Assembly: GCF_937920395.1 (NCBI RefSeq)
Contig: NZ_CALEVF010000038.1
Coordinates: forward strand, 1-64,000
Reading direction: 5' to 3'
Length of the DNA stretch: 64,000 bases
Source of the DNA: an uncultured Clostridium sp.
Lineage (GTDB): Bacteria > Bacillota > Clostridia > Clostridiales > Clostridiaceae
The notes below the pieces were generated by a model. That model was not told where the DNA came from, searched no databases, and saw only the letters and a program-made list of their open reading frames with translations. Below, piece after piece: positions 45,400-54,252 of the stretch. Position numbers and translations under genes: made by a program. Positions within the stretch are counted from its first letter, which is position 1. Every line of letters starts with the position of its first letter.

Positions 45400-45627
45400 A
45401 TGAAGCAGTTACTTGAAGTATTGGCAAAGTATTTAGTTGATAAACCAGAAATGGTAGTAGTAAACGAAGTATTACATGAGCATATGGTACTTTTAGAATT
45501 ATCTGTAGCACATGAAGATATGGGGAAAGTTATTGGGAAACAGGGTAGGATAGCGAAAGCTATTCGTACTGTTGTCAAAGCTGCTGCTGTTAAAGAAAAT
45601 AAAAAAGTGGTTGTTGAAATAAAGTAA
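45400..45627 (+). CDS. khpA: KH-domain RNA-binding protein KhpA
   Basis: 75 residues, single KH domain with the GKQG loop (MGKVIGKQGRIAKAIRTVVKAAA). Partners with KhpB/Jag in cell-division and sRNA regulation in other Firmicutes. ATG 45400 rather than 45385: TGGAGGAG lies between them and belongs to the later start. Terminator follows directly. Confidence 0.93.
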   Translation: MKQLLEVLAKYLVDKPEMVVVNEVLHEHMVLLELSVAHEDMGKVIGKQGRIAKAIRTVVKAAAVKENKKVVVEIK

Positions 45628-45658
45628 GAGTTAGGTTCAGCCTAACTCTTATTTTATT
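45626..45658 (+). terminator. Terminator between khpA and rimM
   Basis: AAGAGTTAGG (45626-45635), loop TTCAG, CCTAACTCTT (45641-45650), ATTTTATT. Confidence 0.85.
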
Positions 45659-45701
45659 TATAAAACAAACAAAGTAAATAATATTGGAAGGAGGATTTTA
45701 A

Positions 45702-46196
45702 ATGAAAGAATTTATGAGCGTAGGTACAATAGGGAAAACACACGGATTAAAAGGTGAAGTTAAAGTTTTTTCGTTAACTGATAGTCTTGAAAGATTTAAA
45801 AAATTAAAAAATGTGTATATAGATGGTGAGATTCGAAAGGTTGAGGGTTGTAAACTTCAAGCAGATAAAGCAATACTTAAGATTGAAGGCATAGATACCA
45901 TAGAACAAGCAGAAACATATAGAAACAAGTATCTGATGGTTAAACGAGAAGATGCAGTTAAGTTAACAGAAGGAAGCTACTATGTTGCTGATTTGCTTGA
46001 TTGTAGTGTATTCGAAGAAGGATCAGAAGAAGAACTAGGTAAGGTATTTGATGTTCTTAATACACCAGGGAATGATGTATACTGGGTTAAAGGAAAAGAA
46101 GAATTACTTATTCCAGTACTTAAGAATATTGTAGTTAGCGTAGATATTAATAAACATATAATAATAATTAAACCAGTAAAAGAATGGCAAGAATGA
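45702..46196 (+). CDS. rimM: 16S rRNA processing protein RimM
   Basis: 164 residues. 30S maturation factor binding S19. [25 protein letters not shown] at the N-terminus and the C-terminal PRC-barrel half [43 protein letters not shown] precedes ATG; its stop overlaps trmD's start (ATGA). Confidence 0.95.
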   Translation: MKEFMSVGTIGKTHGLKGEVKVFSLTDSLERFKKLKNVYIDGEIRKVEGCKLQADKAILKIEGIDTIEQAETYRNKYLMVKREDAVKLTEGSYYVADLLDCSVFEEGSEEELGKVFDVLNTPGNDVYWVKGKEELLIPVLKNIVVSVDINKHIIIIKPVKEWQE

Positions 46197-46915
46197 AAAT
46201 AGACATATTAACTTTATTTCCTGAAATGTTTGAAATATTTAATTATAGTATGATTGGAAAAGCAATAGATAAAAACATACTTAATATTACATCTCATAAT
46301 ATTCGCGATTACACGATTGACAAACATAGAAAAGTAGATGATTCTCCATATGGTGGTGGAGCTGGTATGGTGATGCAAGTTCAACCATTAGTTGACTCAA
46401 TTAGAGATGTTAAATTAGCTAATAAAGGGAAAGTAATATTTTTAGGACCAAGAGGAATTACATTTACCCAAGATATTGCAAAAGAATTATGTAAGGAAAA
46501 AGAACTAATATTTGTATGTGGTCACTATGAGGGTATTGATGAGCGAACTTATGAGTATATAGATATGGAAATGTCCCTTGGAGATTTTGTTTTGACTGGT
46601 GGAGAAATGGCATGTATTCCTATTGTTGATAGCATTTGTAGGCTAATTCCGGGAGTATTATCTTGCGCGGAGAGTTATACAGAGGAATCTTTTTATGATG
46701 GTGTACTTGAGTACCCACATTATACAAGACCAGAATGTTTTGAAGAAAAAAAGGTCCCAGACGTTTTAATATCCGGACATCATGAAAATATAAGAAAATG
46801 GAGAAGGCTACAATCACTCCTAATCACCAGGGAAAAAAGGAAAGATTTATTTCAAAAACTTAAGCTTACGAAAGAAGATAAAAAATTATTAAGTGACAAA
46901 CATAAAATAGAATAA
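46193..46915 (+). CDS. trmD: tRNA (guanine-37-N1)-methyltransferase TrmD
   Basis: 240 residues. Trefoil-knot SPOUT enzyme: [72 protein letters not shown] knot loop, and the C-terminal [34 protein letters not shown] 46193 overlaps rimM stop; an ATG three codons earlier is not favoured by homology. Prevents +1 frameshifts at G36G37 codons. Confidence 0.96.
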   Translation: MKIDILTLFPEMFEIFNYSMIGKAIDKNILNITSHNIRDYTIDKHRKVDDSPYGGGAGMVMQVQPLVDSIRDVKLANKGKVIFLGPRGITFTQDIAKELCKEKELIFVCGHYEGIDERTYEYIDMEMSLGDFVLTGGEMACIPIVDSICRLIPGVLSCAESYTEESFYDGVLEYPHYTRPECFEEKKVPDVLISGHHENIRKWRRLQSLLITREKRKDLFQKLKLTKEDKKLLSDKHKIE

Positions 46916-46971
46916 TGAATAGTTATTTGAAAATTAAATAGCTTGTTTATAAGAATAAAAGATGTTTTATG

Positions 46972-47060
46972 TTGATATATAACTATATTTATGATAAAAT
47001 ATAGTTTGTGCTAGTACGGGCGCTCCTCTGTCATAACATAATGATTACGAACGTCACAAT
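46972..47060 (+). promoter_or_regulatory. rplS promoter and candidate L19 leader RNA
   Basis: Promoter TTGATA (46972-46977), 17 bp, TAAAAT (46995-47000). The ensuing ~75-nt leader has an outer stem TTGTG (47006-47010) with CACAA (47055-47059) enclosing a GC-richer segment (CGGGCGCTCCTC). Firmicute rplS mRNAs are known to carry an L19 autoregulatory leader; the position and stem fit, but I could not verify the consensus. Confidence 0.5.
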
Positions 47061-47082
47061 AAAATTTTAGGAGGGAATGCAC

Positions 47083-47430
47083 ATGTTAGAAATTATAAGA
47101 TCAATAGAAGCAGAGCAAATTAGAACTGATTTACCAGTATTTAATGTAGGTGATACTGTTAAGGTTCACATCAAAATCCGTGAAGGTAGCAAGGAGAGAA
47201 TTCAAGTATTCGAAGGAACCGTTCTTAAAAGACAAAATGGCGGTTTAAGAGAAACTTTCACAGTAAGAAGAGTAGCATCTGGTGTTGGTGTTGAAAAAAC
47301 ATTCCCAGTTAATTCTCCAGTAATTGAAAAAATTGAAATTGTAAGATTAGGTAAAGTTAGAAGAGCTAAACTATTCTACTTAAGAGATAGAGTTGGTAAA
47401 TCTGCTAAGGTTAAAGAAAGAATGAGATAG
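47083..47430 (+). CDS. rplS: 50S ribosomal protein L19
   Basis: 115 residues. [64 protein letters not shown] and [22 protein letters not shown], canonical. ATG 47083 is used (TAGGAGGGA seven nt before), not 47077 which sits at the edge of the ribosome site. Followed by a terminator. Confidence 0.96.
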   Translation: MLEIIRSIEAEQIRTDLPVFNVGDTVKVHIKIREGSKERIQVFEGTVLKRQNGGLRETFTVRRVASGVGVEKTFPVNSPVIEKIEIVRLGKVRRAKLFYLRDRVGKSAKVKERMR

Positions 47431-47436
47431 AATTGG

Positions 47437-47458
47437 GGGGGCTGAAAAGTCCCTTTTT
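47437..47458 (+). terminator. Terminator after rplS
   Basis: GGGGCT, loop GAAA, AGTCCC (one G-U pair), then TTTTT. Confidence 0.8.
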
Positions 47459-47592
47459 ACATTTAACTATAATGTAACATACATAAATGGGAAAGTTATT
47501 AATTAGTATTAAAAAATAAAACTCAATCTTTTGCACGGAAAAGTAGTTACAAGGCTTTATCCATTCAATCGAATAGGGAGGATTAGATAAAT

Positions 47593-48450
47593 ATGGCTAT
47601 GACCATAAATTGGTTTCCAGGACATATGGCGAAAACTAGAAGACAAATTGGCGAGAGCTTAAAACTTGTTGATGCTGTAATAGAAATTAGAGATGCAAGG
47701 ATAGTTAAATCGAGTGCAAATCCACAAATCGATGAAATATGTAAAGACAAACCTAGAGTTATTTTGTTAAATAAGAGTGATTTAGCAGAAGATAAGGTTA
47801 CTAAACAATGGATTGAAAAACTTACAACTGATAATGTAAGGCCACTCGCTGTAAATTGTATTACAGGTCAAGGTTTAAAAAGTATAAAAATCACACTTGA
47901 CGAGTTATTGAAACAAAAACATGATAGGCAAAGAAAAAAAGGTTTAGTTAATATAGTTACGAGAGTTATGGTAGTAGGAATACCTAATGTTGGCAAATCT
48001 TCTTTTATAAACAAACTAGGAAAAAATAACATTACTAAAACTGGCGATAGACCAGGAGTTACTAAAAGTAAGCAATGGGTAAGAACTACATTGGGAATAG
48101 AACTAATGGATACTCCAGGTGTGTTATGGCCTAGATTTGAAGATGAGACTGTTGGGCTTAATTTGGCATTTACAGGAGCTGTAAAAGATGAAGTTATAGA
48201 TATAGAAGAATTAGCACTTAGATTAGTAGAAAGACTTCAGATTAATAATGCAGACAGATTAATTGAAAGATATAAACTTACAGAAATCATGGAAAATCCT
48301 TTAGATAACTTAGACAATATAGCTAAAAAGAGGGGAGCTGTGATTTCAGGGGGAAATATTGACTATAACAGAGTAGCAGTTATGCTTTTAGATGAATTTA
48401 GAGGTGGTAAATTAGGAGCAATATCTCTAGAGAGAGTAAAGGAAGATTAG
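47593..48450 (+). CDS. rbgA: Ribosome biogenesis GTPase RbgA (YlqF)
   Basis: 285 residues. Circularly permuted GTPase for late 50S assembly. INWFPGHMAKTRRQIGESLKLVD, then G4 LNKSDLAED ahead of G1 VGIPNVGKSSFINKL, G2-like RPGVTKSKQW and G3 DTPGVLWPRFED; C-terminal ANTAR-like RNA-binding helices follow. ATG 47593 with AGGGAGGATT upstream at rather long spacing. Signal peptidase lepB, often placed before it, is absent. Confidence 0.93.
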   Translation: MAMTINWFPGHMAKTRRQIGESLKLVDAVIEIRDARIVKSSANPQIDEICKDKPRVILLNKSDLAEDKVTKQWIEKLTTDNVRPLAVNCITGQGLKSIKITLDELLKQKHDRQRKKGLVNIVTRVMVVGIPNVGKSSFINKLGKNNITKTGDRPGVTKSKQWVRTTLGIELMDTPGVLWPRFEDETVGLNLAFTGAVKDEVIDIEELALRLVERLQINNADRLIERYKLTEIMENPLDNLDNIAKKRGAVISGGNIDYNRVAVMLLDEFRGGKLGAISLERVKED

Positions 48451-48501
48451 GTTTATACATATAAGTTATTATATGCAAATATTGGTTAAAAGTATAAAGG
48501 T

Positions 48502-48542
48502 ATCTTAAAAATATTGGCCAAGTGTTCTAATATTTTTAAGAT
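48502..48542. repeat. Perfect 14-bp inverted repeat between rbgA and rnhB
   Basis: Arms ATCTTAAAAATATT (48502-48515) and complement (48529-48542) with a 13-nt loop GGCCAAGTGTTCT. No T-run follows on the + strand; possible transcript-end stem or regulatory element 41 nt before rnhB. Confidence 0.6.
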
Positions 48543-48582
48543 GTTAAATTTAATGTTTTGATGGTTATAAAGGAGGAATAAT

Positions 48583-49401
48583 ATGAAGTTTAATGTTGAT
48601 TTTTCAAGCATGAATTATAAAGAAGTAAAAGAATATGTTTTTAGTGTAGAAGATATTGAAAACGTTTTCAAAAAAGGTAAAAACGGAAGTATATTAGACA
48701 GACTTTTGCAAGATAAGAGAAAAACTGTTCAAAAACTAGGAACTAAAATGTCTAAAGTGCTAGCGCTAAAAGAAAAAGAAATTCAAAGAGTAAGGAAAAT
48801 GTATGATTTTGATAGAAGTTTTGGTAACTTTAGATATGTTGCTGGGGTAGATGAGGTTGGTAGAGGCCCTTTAGCGGGTCCAATAGTTGCAGCTGCAGTG
48901 TTATTTGATTCAAAATCAGTTGAAGATAAGGACTTAATATTAAGAGCAAATGATTCTAAAAAATTGTCAATAGCTTGCAGAAAAGAACTTTCTCTTATTA
49001 TTAAAGAAAGGGCATTAGCTTACGCTATTATCGCTATTGATAATAAGCAAATTGATGAAAAAGGAATTGCTTGGTGCAATAATCAAGTATTTTTAGAAGC
49101 ATGTGCAGGGCTAACTATTAAACCCGATTTAGTTTTATCTGATGGATATAGAATAAAAAATTATCCTAATTTAAACGAATTTGTAATTAAAGGCGATACA
49201 TTGAGCATAAGTATAGCTTGTGCTTCTATAATTGCAAAGGTATATAGAGATGAATTAATGGTGGAATATCATGAAAAATATCCGGATTATGGATTTGATA
49301 GAAATGTTGGGTATGGTACCCAGGGACATGTATTTGCGATAAAAAAGTTTGGAATTACTCCTATACATAGAAAAAGTTTTTTAACAAAAATCTTAGAATA
49401 A
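48583..49401 (+). CDS. rnhB: Ribonuclease HII
   Basis: 272 residues. Removes ribonucleotides from DNA and cleaves RNA-DNA hybrids. The catalytic VAGVDEVGRGPLAGPIVAAAV motif follows an about 75-residue N-terminal DNA-contacting extension typical of Firmicute RNase HII; DSKKLS, DTLSISIACASIIAKVYRDE and the C-terminal YGTQGHVFAIKKFGITPIHRKSF complete it. AAGGAGGAAT before ATG. Confidence 0.95.
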   Translation: MKFNVDFSSMNYKEVKEYVFSVEDIENVFKKGKNGSILDRLLQDKRKTVQKLGTKMSKVLALKEKEIQRVRKMYDFDRSFGNFRYVAGVDEVGRGPLAGPIVAAAVLFDSKSVEDKDLILRANDSKKLSIACRKELSLIIKERALAYAIIAIDNKQIDEKGIAWCNNQVFLEACAGLTIKPDLVLSDGYRIKNYPNLNEFVIKGDTLSISIACASIIAKVYRDELMVEYHEKYPDYGFDRNVGYGTQGHVFAIKKFGITPIHRKSFLTKILE

Positions 49402-49410
49402 ATTAATAAA

Positions 49411-49457
49411 AAATTTACAAATACACTTTGAAATTTAATAAGTGTATTTGTAAAATT
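49411..49457. terminator. Bidirectional terminator between rnhB and yraN
   Basis: Arms of TTTACAAATACACTT (49414-49428) and complement (49440-49454), flanked by A-run and T-run, between convergent genes. Confidence 0.8.
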
Positions 49458-49477
49458 TGTTTTAATTATATTAAAAT

Positions 49478-49846
49478 TTATAATTGAAAAGCGTCTTCAA
49501 TATGATTAACTAAAAAATCATTATTATCTCTATTTAATAATACTTCAATAACATCAAACCTAAAATTACTGTTTATAATATTTTTCTTTAAGATATAAAC
49601 TTGAGCTGTTTTATAAATTTTATGCTGCTTATAAATAGTAACCGATTCTGCTGGTATTCCAAAATTTATACCATATCTTGTTTTTACCTCGATAAAGCAA
49701 ATATAATCTTTAGATGCGGCTATTAGGTCAATTTCACCGCATTTGCATCTGAAGTTTTTCTCTATTATTCTGTAGTTTAAATTTTTCAAAAAGTTTTCTG
49801 CTATTTCTTCACCAAATTTTCCAATGTCTTTGTTAAAAGCTTTCAT
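49478..49846 (-). CDS. yraN: YraN/UPF0102 family predicted endonuclease
   Basis: 122 residues. Restriction-endonuclease-like fold: DIGKFGEEIAENFLKNLNYRIIEKNFRCKCGEIDLIAASKDYICFIEVKTR holds the GEIDLI (Asp) and FIEVKTR (Glu-Lys) catalytic-type residues. Role unknown; normally beside rnhB and comM as here, although in this genome it is inverted. RBS AAGGGAGGG on the - strand. Confidence 0.92.
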   Translation of the reverse strand: MKAFNKDIGKFGEEIAENFLKNLNYRIIEKNFRCKCGEIDLIAASKDYICFIEVKTRYGINFGIPAESVTIYKQHKIYKTAQVYILKKNIINSNFRFDVIEVLLNRDNNDFLVNHIEDAFQL

Positions 49847-49880
49847 GAAAAAACCCTCCCTTAATAATTTATAATTTACA

Positions 49881-49903
49881 ATAGCCTATTTTGAATAGGC
49901 TAT
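49881..49903 (-). terminator. Hairpin between gltS and yraN
   Basis: ATAGCCTATT, loop TTG, AATAGGCTAT, 35 nt beyond the gltS stop; the T-run is weak. Likely ends the gltS transcript before yraN. Confidence 0.6.
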
Positions 49904-49937
49904 AACTAAAGAAAAAACAAATGCATTTGAAAGTTGT

Positions 49938-51155
49938 TTATTGTGAGAGAAGATTCATAAACGTTGTAATGACACCTGCATTACAGAAATCTATAAATAA
50001 ACTTCCGACCAAGGGTACAATAAAAAATGCCTTTTGAGAAATACCATATTTTGTTGTCATAGCTCCCATATTTGCCATTGCATTTGGCGTTGCACCCATA
50101 CCAAATCCACAATTGCCAGAAACAATTACGGCTGAATCATAATCTCTTCCCATAACATTGAAGGTTATAAAATAGCAAAACAATCCTGTAAGAATTGTTT
50201 GAGCGAGTAACATTACTATTAGAGGCAACGCTAAAGCTGATAATTGCCATAACTTTAAGCCCATTAATGCCATAGTTAAGAATAAAGATAATGAAATTTC
50301 TCCTATAATATCAGATTCTTCTTCATGAACTTTATACGCATTTGTAGCATCAGCTATATTTCTCATAATTGCAGCTGCAAACATAGCTCCGATGTATGAC
50401 GGGAAAGTCATACCTGTCTTTTCTAGAATTACTGATATAATTGTACCTATTCCCATTGCTAATAAAATTTCAGCAGCTGCACTCATAAAATTATCAGTAC
50501 TTAGAAGCTTACTATTATGATTACTATTTTCTTCTGTTTTTATCATTTCATTTTGTGTATTTGAATTATTGATTTTCATAGGATACGAAAGATTGTTTTT
50601 TTCTATTAATCGCTTTCCTATAGGTCCACCAATAATACTTCCCATTACTAAACCAAATGTTGCGGATGCAAGAGCTACAGTACTTGCACCTATGGCACCC
50701 GCTTTTTCAAATATTGGACCAAAGGCACCGGCAGTTCCGTGCCCGCCAACCATAGGAACAGAAGCTGTAGAAAGGCCTATAAGGGGATTTAGACCAAATA
50801 TTTTAGCAAGGGTGACACCTGTGATATCTTGAAGAACACATAGTATTACGGATATACCTAAAAATATTAAAACCCCTTTTCCACCTTTTTTTAGTAATTT
50901 AAGACTTGCAGTAAGTCCGATAGTTGTAAAGAAGACTGTCATAAATAATTTTTGAAGTGTTATATCCATATCAAAAATTAATATGTTACTCACCTTTAGT
51001 ATTAAAGTAATTATTGCAAAGATTAATCCTCCAATCACCGGAGCGGGGATACAGTACTTATCCAAAAAAACCAGCTTATTTTTAATTTTTTGTCCTATGA
51101 ATAGAACAACAACAGCAAGGGATGCTGCTTGAACCATGTCTAATTTTAAAGCCAT
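49938..51155 (-). CDS. gltS: Sodium/glutamate symporter GltS
   Basis: 405 residues, about ten to twelve membrane helices. Na+-coupled glutamate uptake. Family motifs: KYCIPAPVIGGLIFA, FFTTIGLTASLKLLKKGG, ASVPMVGGHGTAGAFGP in the first pore loop and VSGNCGFGMGATPNAMANM in the second. Reverse strand with its own promoter area; AGGAGGTAATAAA before the ATG on the - strand. Its presence between yraN and comM is not the usual clostridial order, suggesting insertion of a single transporter gene. No glutamate-responsive element identified. Confidence 0.92.
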   Translation of the reverse strand: MALKLDMVQAASLAVVVLFIGQKIKNKLVFLDKYCIPAPVIGGLIFAIITLILKVSNILIFDMDITLQKLFMTVFFTTIGLTASLKLLKKGGKGVLIFLGISVILCVLQDITGVTLAKIFGLNPLIGLSTASVPMVGGHGTAGAFGPIFEKAGAIGASTVALASATFGLVMGSIIGGPIGKRLIEKNNLSYPMKINNSNTQNEMIKTEENSNHNSKLLSTDNFMSAAAEILLAMGIGTIISVILEKTGMTFPSYIGAMFAAAIMRNIADATNAYKVHEEESDIIGEISLSLFLTMALMGLKLWQLSALALPLIVMLLAQTILTGLFCYFITFNVMGRDYDSAVIVSGNCGFGMGATPNAMANMGAMTTKYGISQKAFFIVPLVGSLFIDFCNAGVITTFMNLLSQ

Positions 51156-51502
51156 TTTATTACCTCCTCGTATAATGTAATTGTAAGTATTGGTAATAAA
51201 TAAGCCATAATAATTATTAATGTCATCACTAAAATCTTATTTAATGTTTTAAACTCACAACTAAAATTTAATTATAAAGACGCTTATTACTAATTGTAAC
51301 AAATATAATCAGATTGCGAAAGTATAAAGAAGGGAAAATATACTTTCGATGTCTAATACTATTTGACTATGTGAATATGACTATGAATAATGAAAAGTTA
51401 TAAACAATTAAAAAATAAATTTTAAGTAAGGTTATTTTATTTATAATTATGTCAATAATTATGTAATATGAAGTAGGAAATAATAAAGGTAAGGGTGATA
51501 AT
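51156..51502. other. 347-nt divergent intergenic region, gltS/comM
   Basis: No convincing gene. It holds a perfect 10-bp inverted repeat, CGAAAGTATA (51317-51326) and TATACTTTCG (51339-51348) with a 12-nt centre, of operator type. Divergent promoters must lie here but no unambiguous hexamer pair was chosen. Confidence 0.55.
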
Positions 51503-53026
51503 ATGGCAATACAAATTATGTCAGCAGCGTTTACAGGAATTAAAGGTGTTATAGTTACTGTTGAAATTGATATAACGAGGGGACTACCGGCATTAAATAT
51601 AGTTGGGCTTGCAGATATATCTGTTAAAGAATCAAAAGAACGAGTGCGTTCTGCAATACTAAATTCAGGATTTGATTTTCCAGTAAATAGAATAACTATA
51701 AATTTAGCACCGGCTGATTTAAGAAAAGAAGGATCACTATTTGATTTGCCAATAGCGATAGGCATTCTTCTTGCAACTAAACAAATAAATGTTAGTGATA
51801 TTAATGATTATCTTTTTATTGGAGAATTATCATTGTCAGGTAAATTGAAGAAAGTACGTGGAGCCTTACCTGTAGTTATGGAAGGAATTGAAAACAAAAT
51901 TGAAAAATTCATAGTGCCCACATATAATGCAAGAGAATGTAGTCTTGTTAAAGCTGCAAAGTTATTTCCTTTGGACAATTTAAAGCAAGTAGTAGATTTT
52001 TTAAACTATAAGGATTTAATGCCTTATGAACGAGGGAAAGATATAGAAATACTAATTAATGAAGAGTTAGACTACGCGGATGTTATGGGGCAGGAAAGTT
52101 CAAAACGTGCAATTGAAGTGGCCGCTGCTGGAGGACATAATTTGCTTATGTATGGTCCACCGGGCTCAGGTAAATCAATGATGGCTAAAAGAATTTCTAG
52201 TATACTACCATCTTTAAGTCAAGAGGAGTCACTTGAGGTTACAAAAATATATAGCGTTTCTGGTAAGCTTTGTGATAATGAAGGAATTGTTTTGCAACGT
52301 CCTTTTAGAAGTCCTCATCATACTATTTCACGGATTGCTTTAGTTGGCGGTGGAAATAAGATAATACCCGGGGAAATTTCTTTAGCTCACAAGGGGGTAT
52401 TATTTTTAGATGAAATATTAGAATTTAAAAAGAATGTATTAGAGGTACTAAGGCAACCATTAGAGGAGAGGAAAATAACTATTTCAAGAGTTAATGGAAC
52501 TATAGAATACCCATCGAATTTTATGTTTGTAAGCGCATTAAATCCATGTCCTTGCGGATACTATGGATCTTACGTGCGGCAATGTAGTTGTAGTGAATAT
52601 GAAAGAAGAAGGTATTTGAGTAAGCTTAGTGGCCCATTATTAGATAGAATTGATATATTTACGGCAGTTAATTTTTTGCCTTATAATAAAATAATTAGTG
52701 GAAAAAGTAGTGAAAAATCTGATGTTATTAAAAAAAGGGTTGTAGAGGCAAGAAATATTCAAGAAAACCGTTTTAGTACCGAAGAAATAAACTGCAATGC
52801 AGAGATGAACCAAAAATTAATTAAAAAGTATTGCATTATAGATAAAAAGGCAAGTAAAATTCTTGAATTAATGTACAATAAATTTGCGCTTAGCACAAGA
52901 GCTTATTCTAGAATCATTAAAGTATCTAGAACTATAGCAGATCTAGATGGAAGCAAGGATATTTTAGATAAACATATAATTGAGGCGGTGCAATATAGAA
53001 AATTTATTGATGAGCAGATAGTTTAA
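51503..53026 (+). CDS. comM: YifB/ComM family Mg-chelatase-like AAA+ ATPase
   Basis: 507 residues. N-terminal Lon-type domain (about 1-190: AAFTGIKGVIVTVEIDITRGLPALNIVGLAD and NLAPADLRKEGSLFDLPIA) then the AAA+ module with Walker A GPPGSGKS at 218-225, RPFRSPHHTISRIALVGGG, HKGVLFLDEILEF and a zinc-type NPCPCGYYGSYVRQCSC. ComM aids branch migration of integrated DNA in natural transformation. AAGGGTGATAAT before ATG. dprA follows at 96 nt, and topA after. Confidence 0.94.
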   Translation: MAIQIMSAAFTGIKGVIVTVEIDITRGLPALNIVGLADISVKESKERVRSAILNSGFDFPVNRITINLAPADLRKEGSLFDLPIAIGILLATKQINVSDINDYLFIGELSLSGKLKKVRGALPVVMEGIENKIEKFIVPTYNARECSLVKAAKLFPLDNLKQVVDFLNYKDLMPYERGKDIEILINEELDYADVMGQESSKRAIEVAAAGGHNLLMYGPPGSGKSMMAKRISSILPSLSQEESLEVTKIYSVSGKLCDNEGIVLQRPFRSPHHTISRIALVGGGNKIIPGEISLAHKGVLFLDEILEFKKNVLEVLRQPLEERKITISRVNGTIEYPSNFMFVSALNPCPCGYYGSYVRQCSCSEYERRRYLSKLSGPLLDRIDIFTAVNFLPYNKIISGKSSEKSDVIKKRVVEARNIQENRFSTEEINCNAEMNQKLIKKYCIIDKKASKILELMYNKFALSTRAYSRIIKVSRTIADLDGSKDILDKHIIEAVQYRKFIDEQIV

Positions 53027-53122
53027 CAAATTTTGGTGGCCCAGAAAATGATTTAATTATTAATATAAATTGTTATAAAAAATAGTTGTTATAAAAAAAT
53101 ACAAAGGAGGTATAGCAAAAGG

Positions 53123-54205
53123 ATGAATGACTACGATATATGGTTCTCTTTAGTTAAATTATCCCCCAAAATAAAATTGAAATTAATAAATGATTTCCAT
53201 AATACGCAGCAAATATGGTATTATGGTGTACATAATAAAAAAACAGAATATTTTAATAATAATTTAATTAACGTCCTATCCTGTGCTTGGAGTGACAAAA
53301 AAATTGATAATGTAAGAAGAAATTTAGAAACTAATGAAATAAAATCGGTACAATACTACGAAGATGAGTATCCACAAAAATTAAAAAATTATGACGATGC
53401 GCCATATACATTATTTTATAAAGGAAATATAATGCCATTGAATGAAGGGTTTAACATTTCTGTAGTGGGATCTAGAAAGTATTCGAATTACGGTAAAGAT
53501 GTTACTAAAATTATATGTTCAGATTTATGTGTAAATAAAGTTAATATTATTAGTGGCATGGCTAAGGGCATTGATACATTTGCTCATGTGAGTTGTCTTA
53601 CAAATGAAGGATACACCTGTGCAGTTCTAGGTTCAGGACTGGATGTAGTATATCCTAAAGAAAACTCTAAAATGTTTAATGAAATAGTTAAAAAGGGTGC
53701 TGTTATTTCGGAATTCTTGCCAGGAACGCCTCCCTATGCTTATAATTTTCCACAAAGGAATAGAATTATAAGTGCTCTTGGTGACATTATAATTGTAATA
53801 GAGGCTGGTGAGAAAAGTGGTTCTTTAATTACTGCAAATTTAGCGCTTGAGCAAGGTAAAGATGTCATGGCTGTGCCAGGGTCTATATTTTCATTTGAAA
53901 GTAAAGGAACAAATAAGTTAATTAAAGATGGAGCATTCCCGCTTACATCTAGTAATGACATATATAATTTACTAGGAATAGAGATTAAAAAAGAAAAAAG
54001 CGTCACTGCAAAATCTTTAAATAGTAAAATTAATGAAAAAATATATAGCATTATAAGCGATAGCCCGTTACACATTAATGACATTATTAGAATAACTAGC
54101 ATTGACATAAAACAATTATATGAGGTATTATTTGAAATGCAGATTAAAAATGAAATATTATGTCTAGCAGGAAACTATTATGTAAGAGTAAACGACAAAA
54201 TATAA
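53123..54205 (+). CDS. dprA: DNA processing protein DprA/Smf
   Basis: 360 residues. Loads RecA on incoming single-stranded DNA. Rossmann-type core: NISVVGSRKYSNYGKDV, IISGMAKGIDTFAHVSCL, AVLGSGLDVVYPKENSKMF, RNRIISALGDIIIVIEAGEKSGSLITANLALEQGKDVMAVPGS; C-terminal DML1-like winged helix (SDSPLHINDIIRITSIDIKQLYEVL). AAAGGAGG upstream at 11-nt spacing. Usual comM-dprA-topA string. Confidence 0.95.
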   Translation: MNDYDIWFSLVKLSPKIKLKLINDFHNTQQIWYYGVHNKKTEYFNNNLINVLSCAWSDKKIDNVRRNLETNEIKSVQYYEDEYPQKLKNYDDAPYTLFYKGNIMPLNEGFNISVVGSRKYSNYGKDVTKIICSDLCVNKVNIISGMAKGIDTFAHVSCLTNEGYTCAVLGSGLDVVYPKENSKMFNEIVKKGAVISEFLPGTPPYAYNFPQRNRIISALGDIIIVIEAGEKSGSLITANLALEQGKDVMAVPGSIFSFESKGTNKLIKDGAFPLTSSNDIYNLLGIEIKKEKSVTAKSLNSKINEKIYSIISDSPLHINDIIRITSIDIKQLYEVLFEMQIKNEILCLAGNYYVRVNDKI

Positions 54206-54252
54206 GTAAATATAAGTTGATTATATTAGAATACATTGATGGAGGGGATAAG

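Noticed and set aside
54160..54252. N-terminal extension of topoisomerase I
   Set aside because: The 31 added residues overlap dprA and contain the ribosome site of the real ATG 54253.
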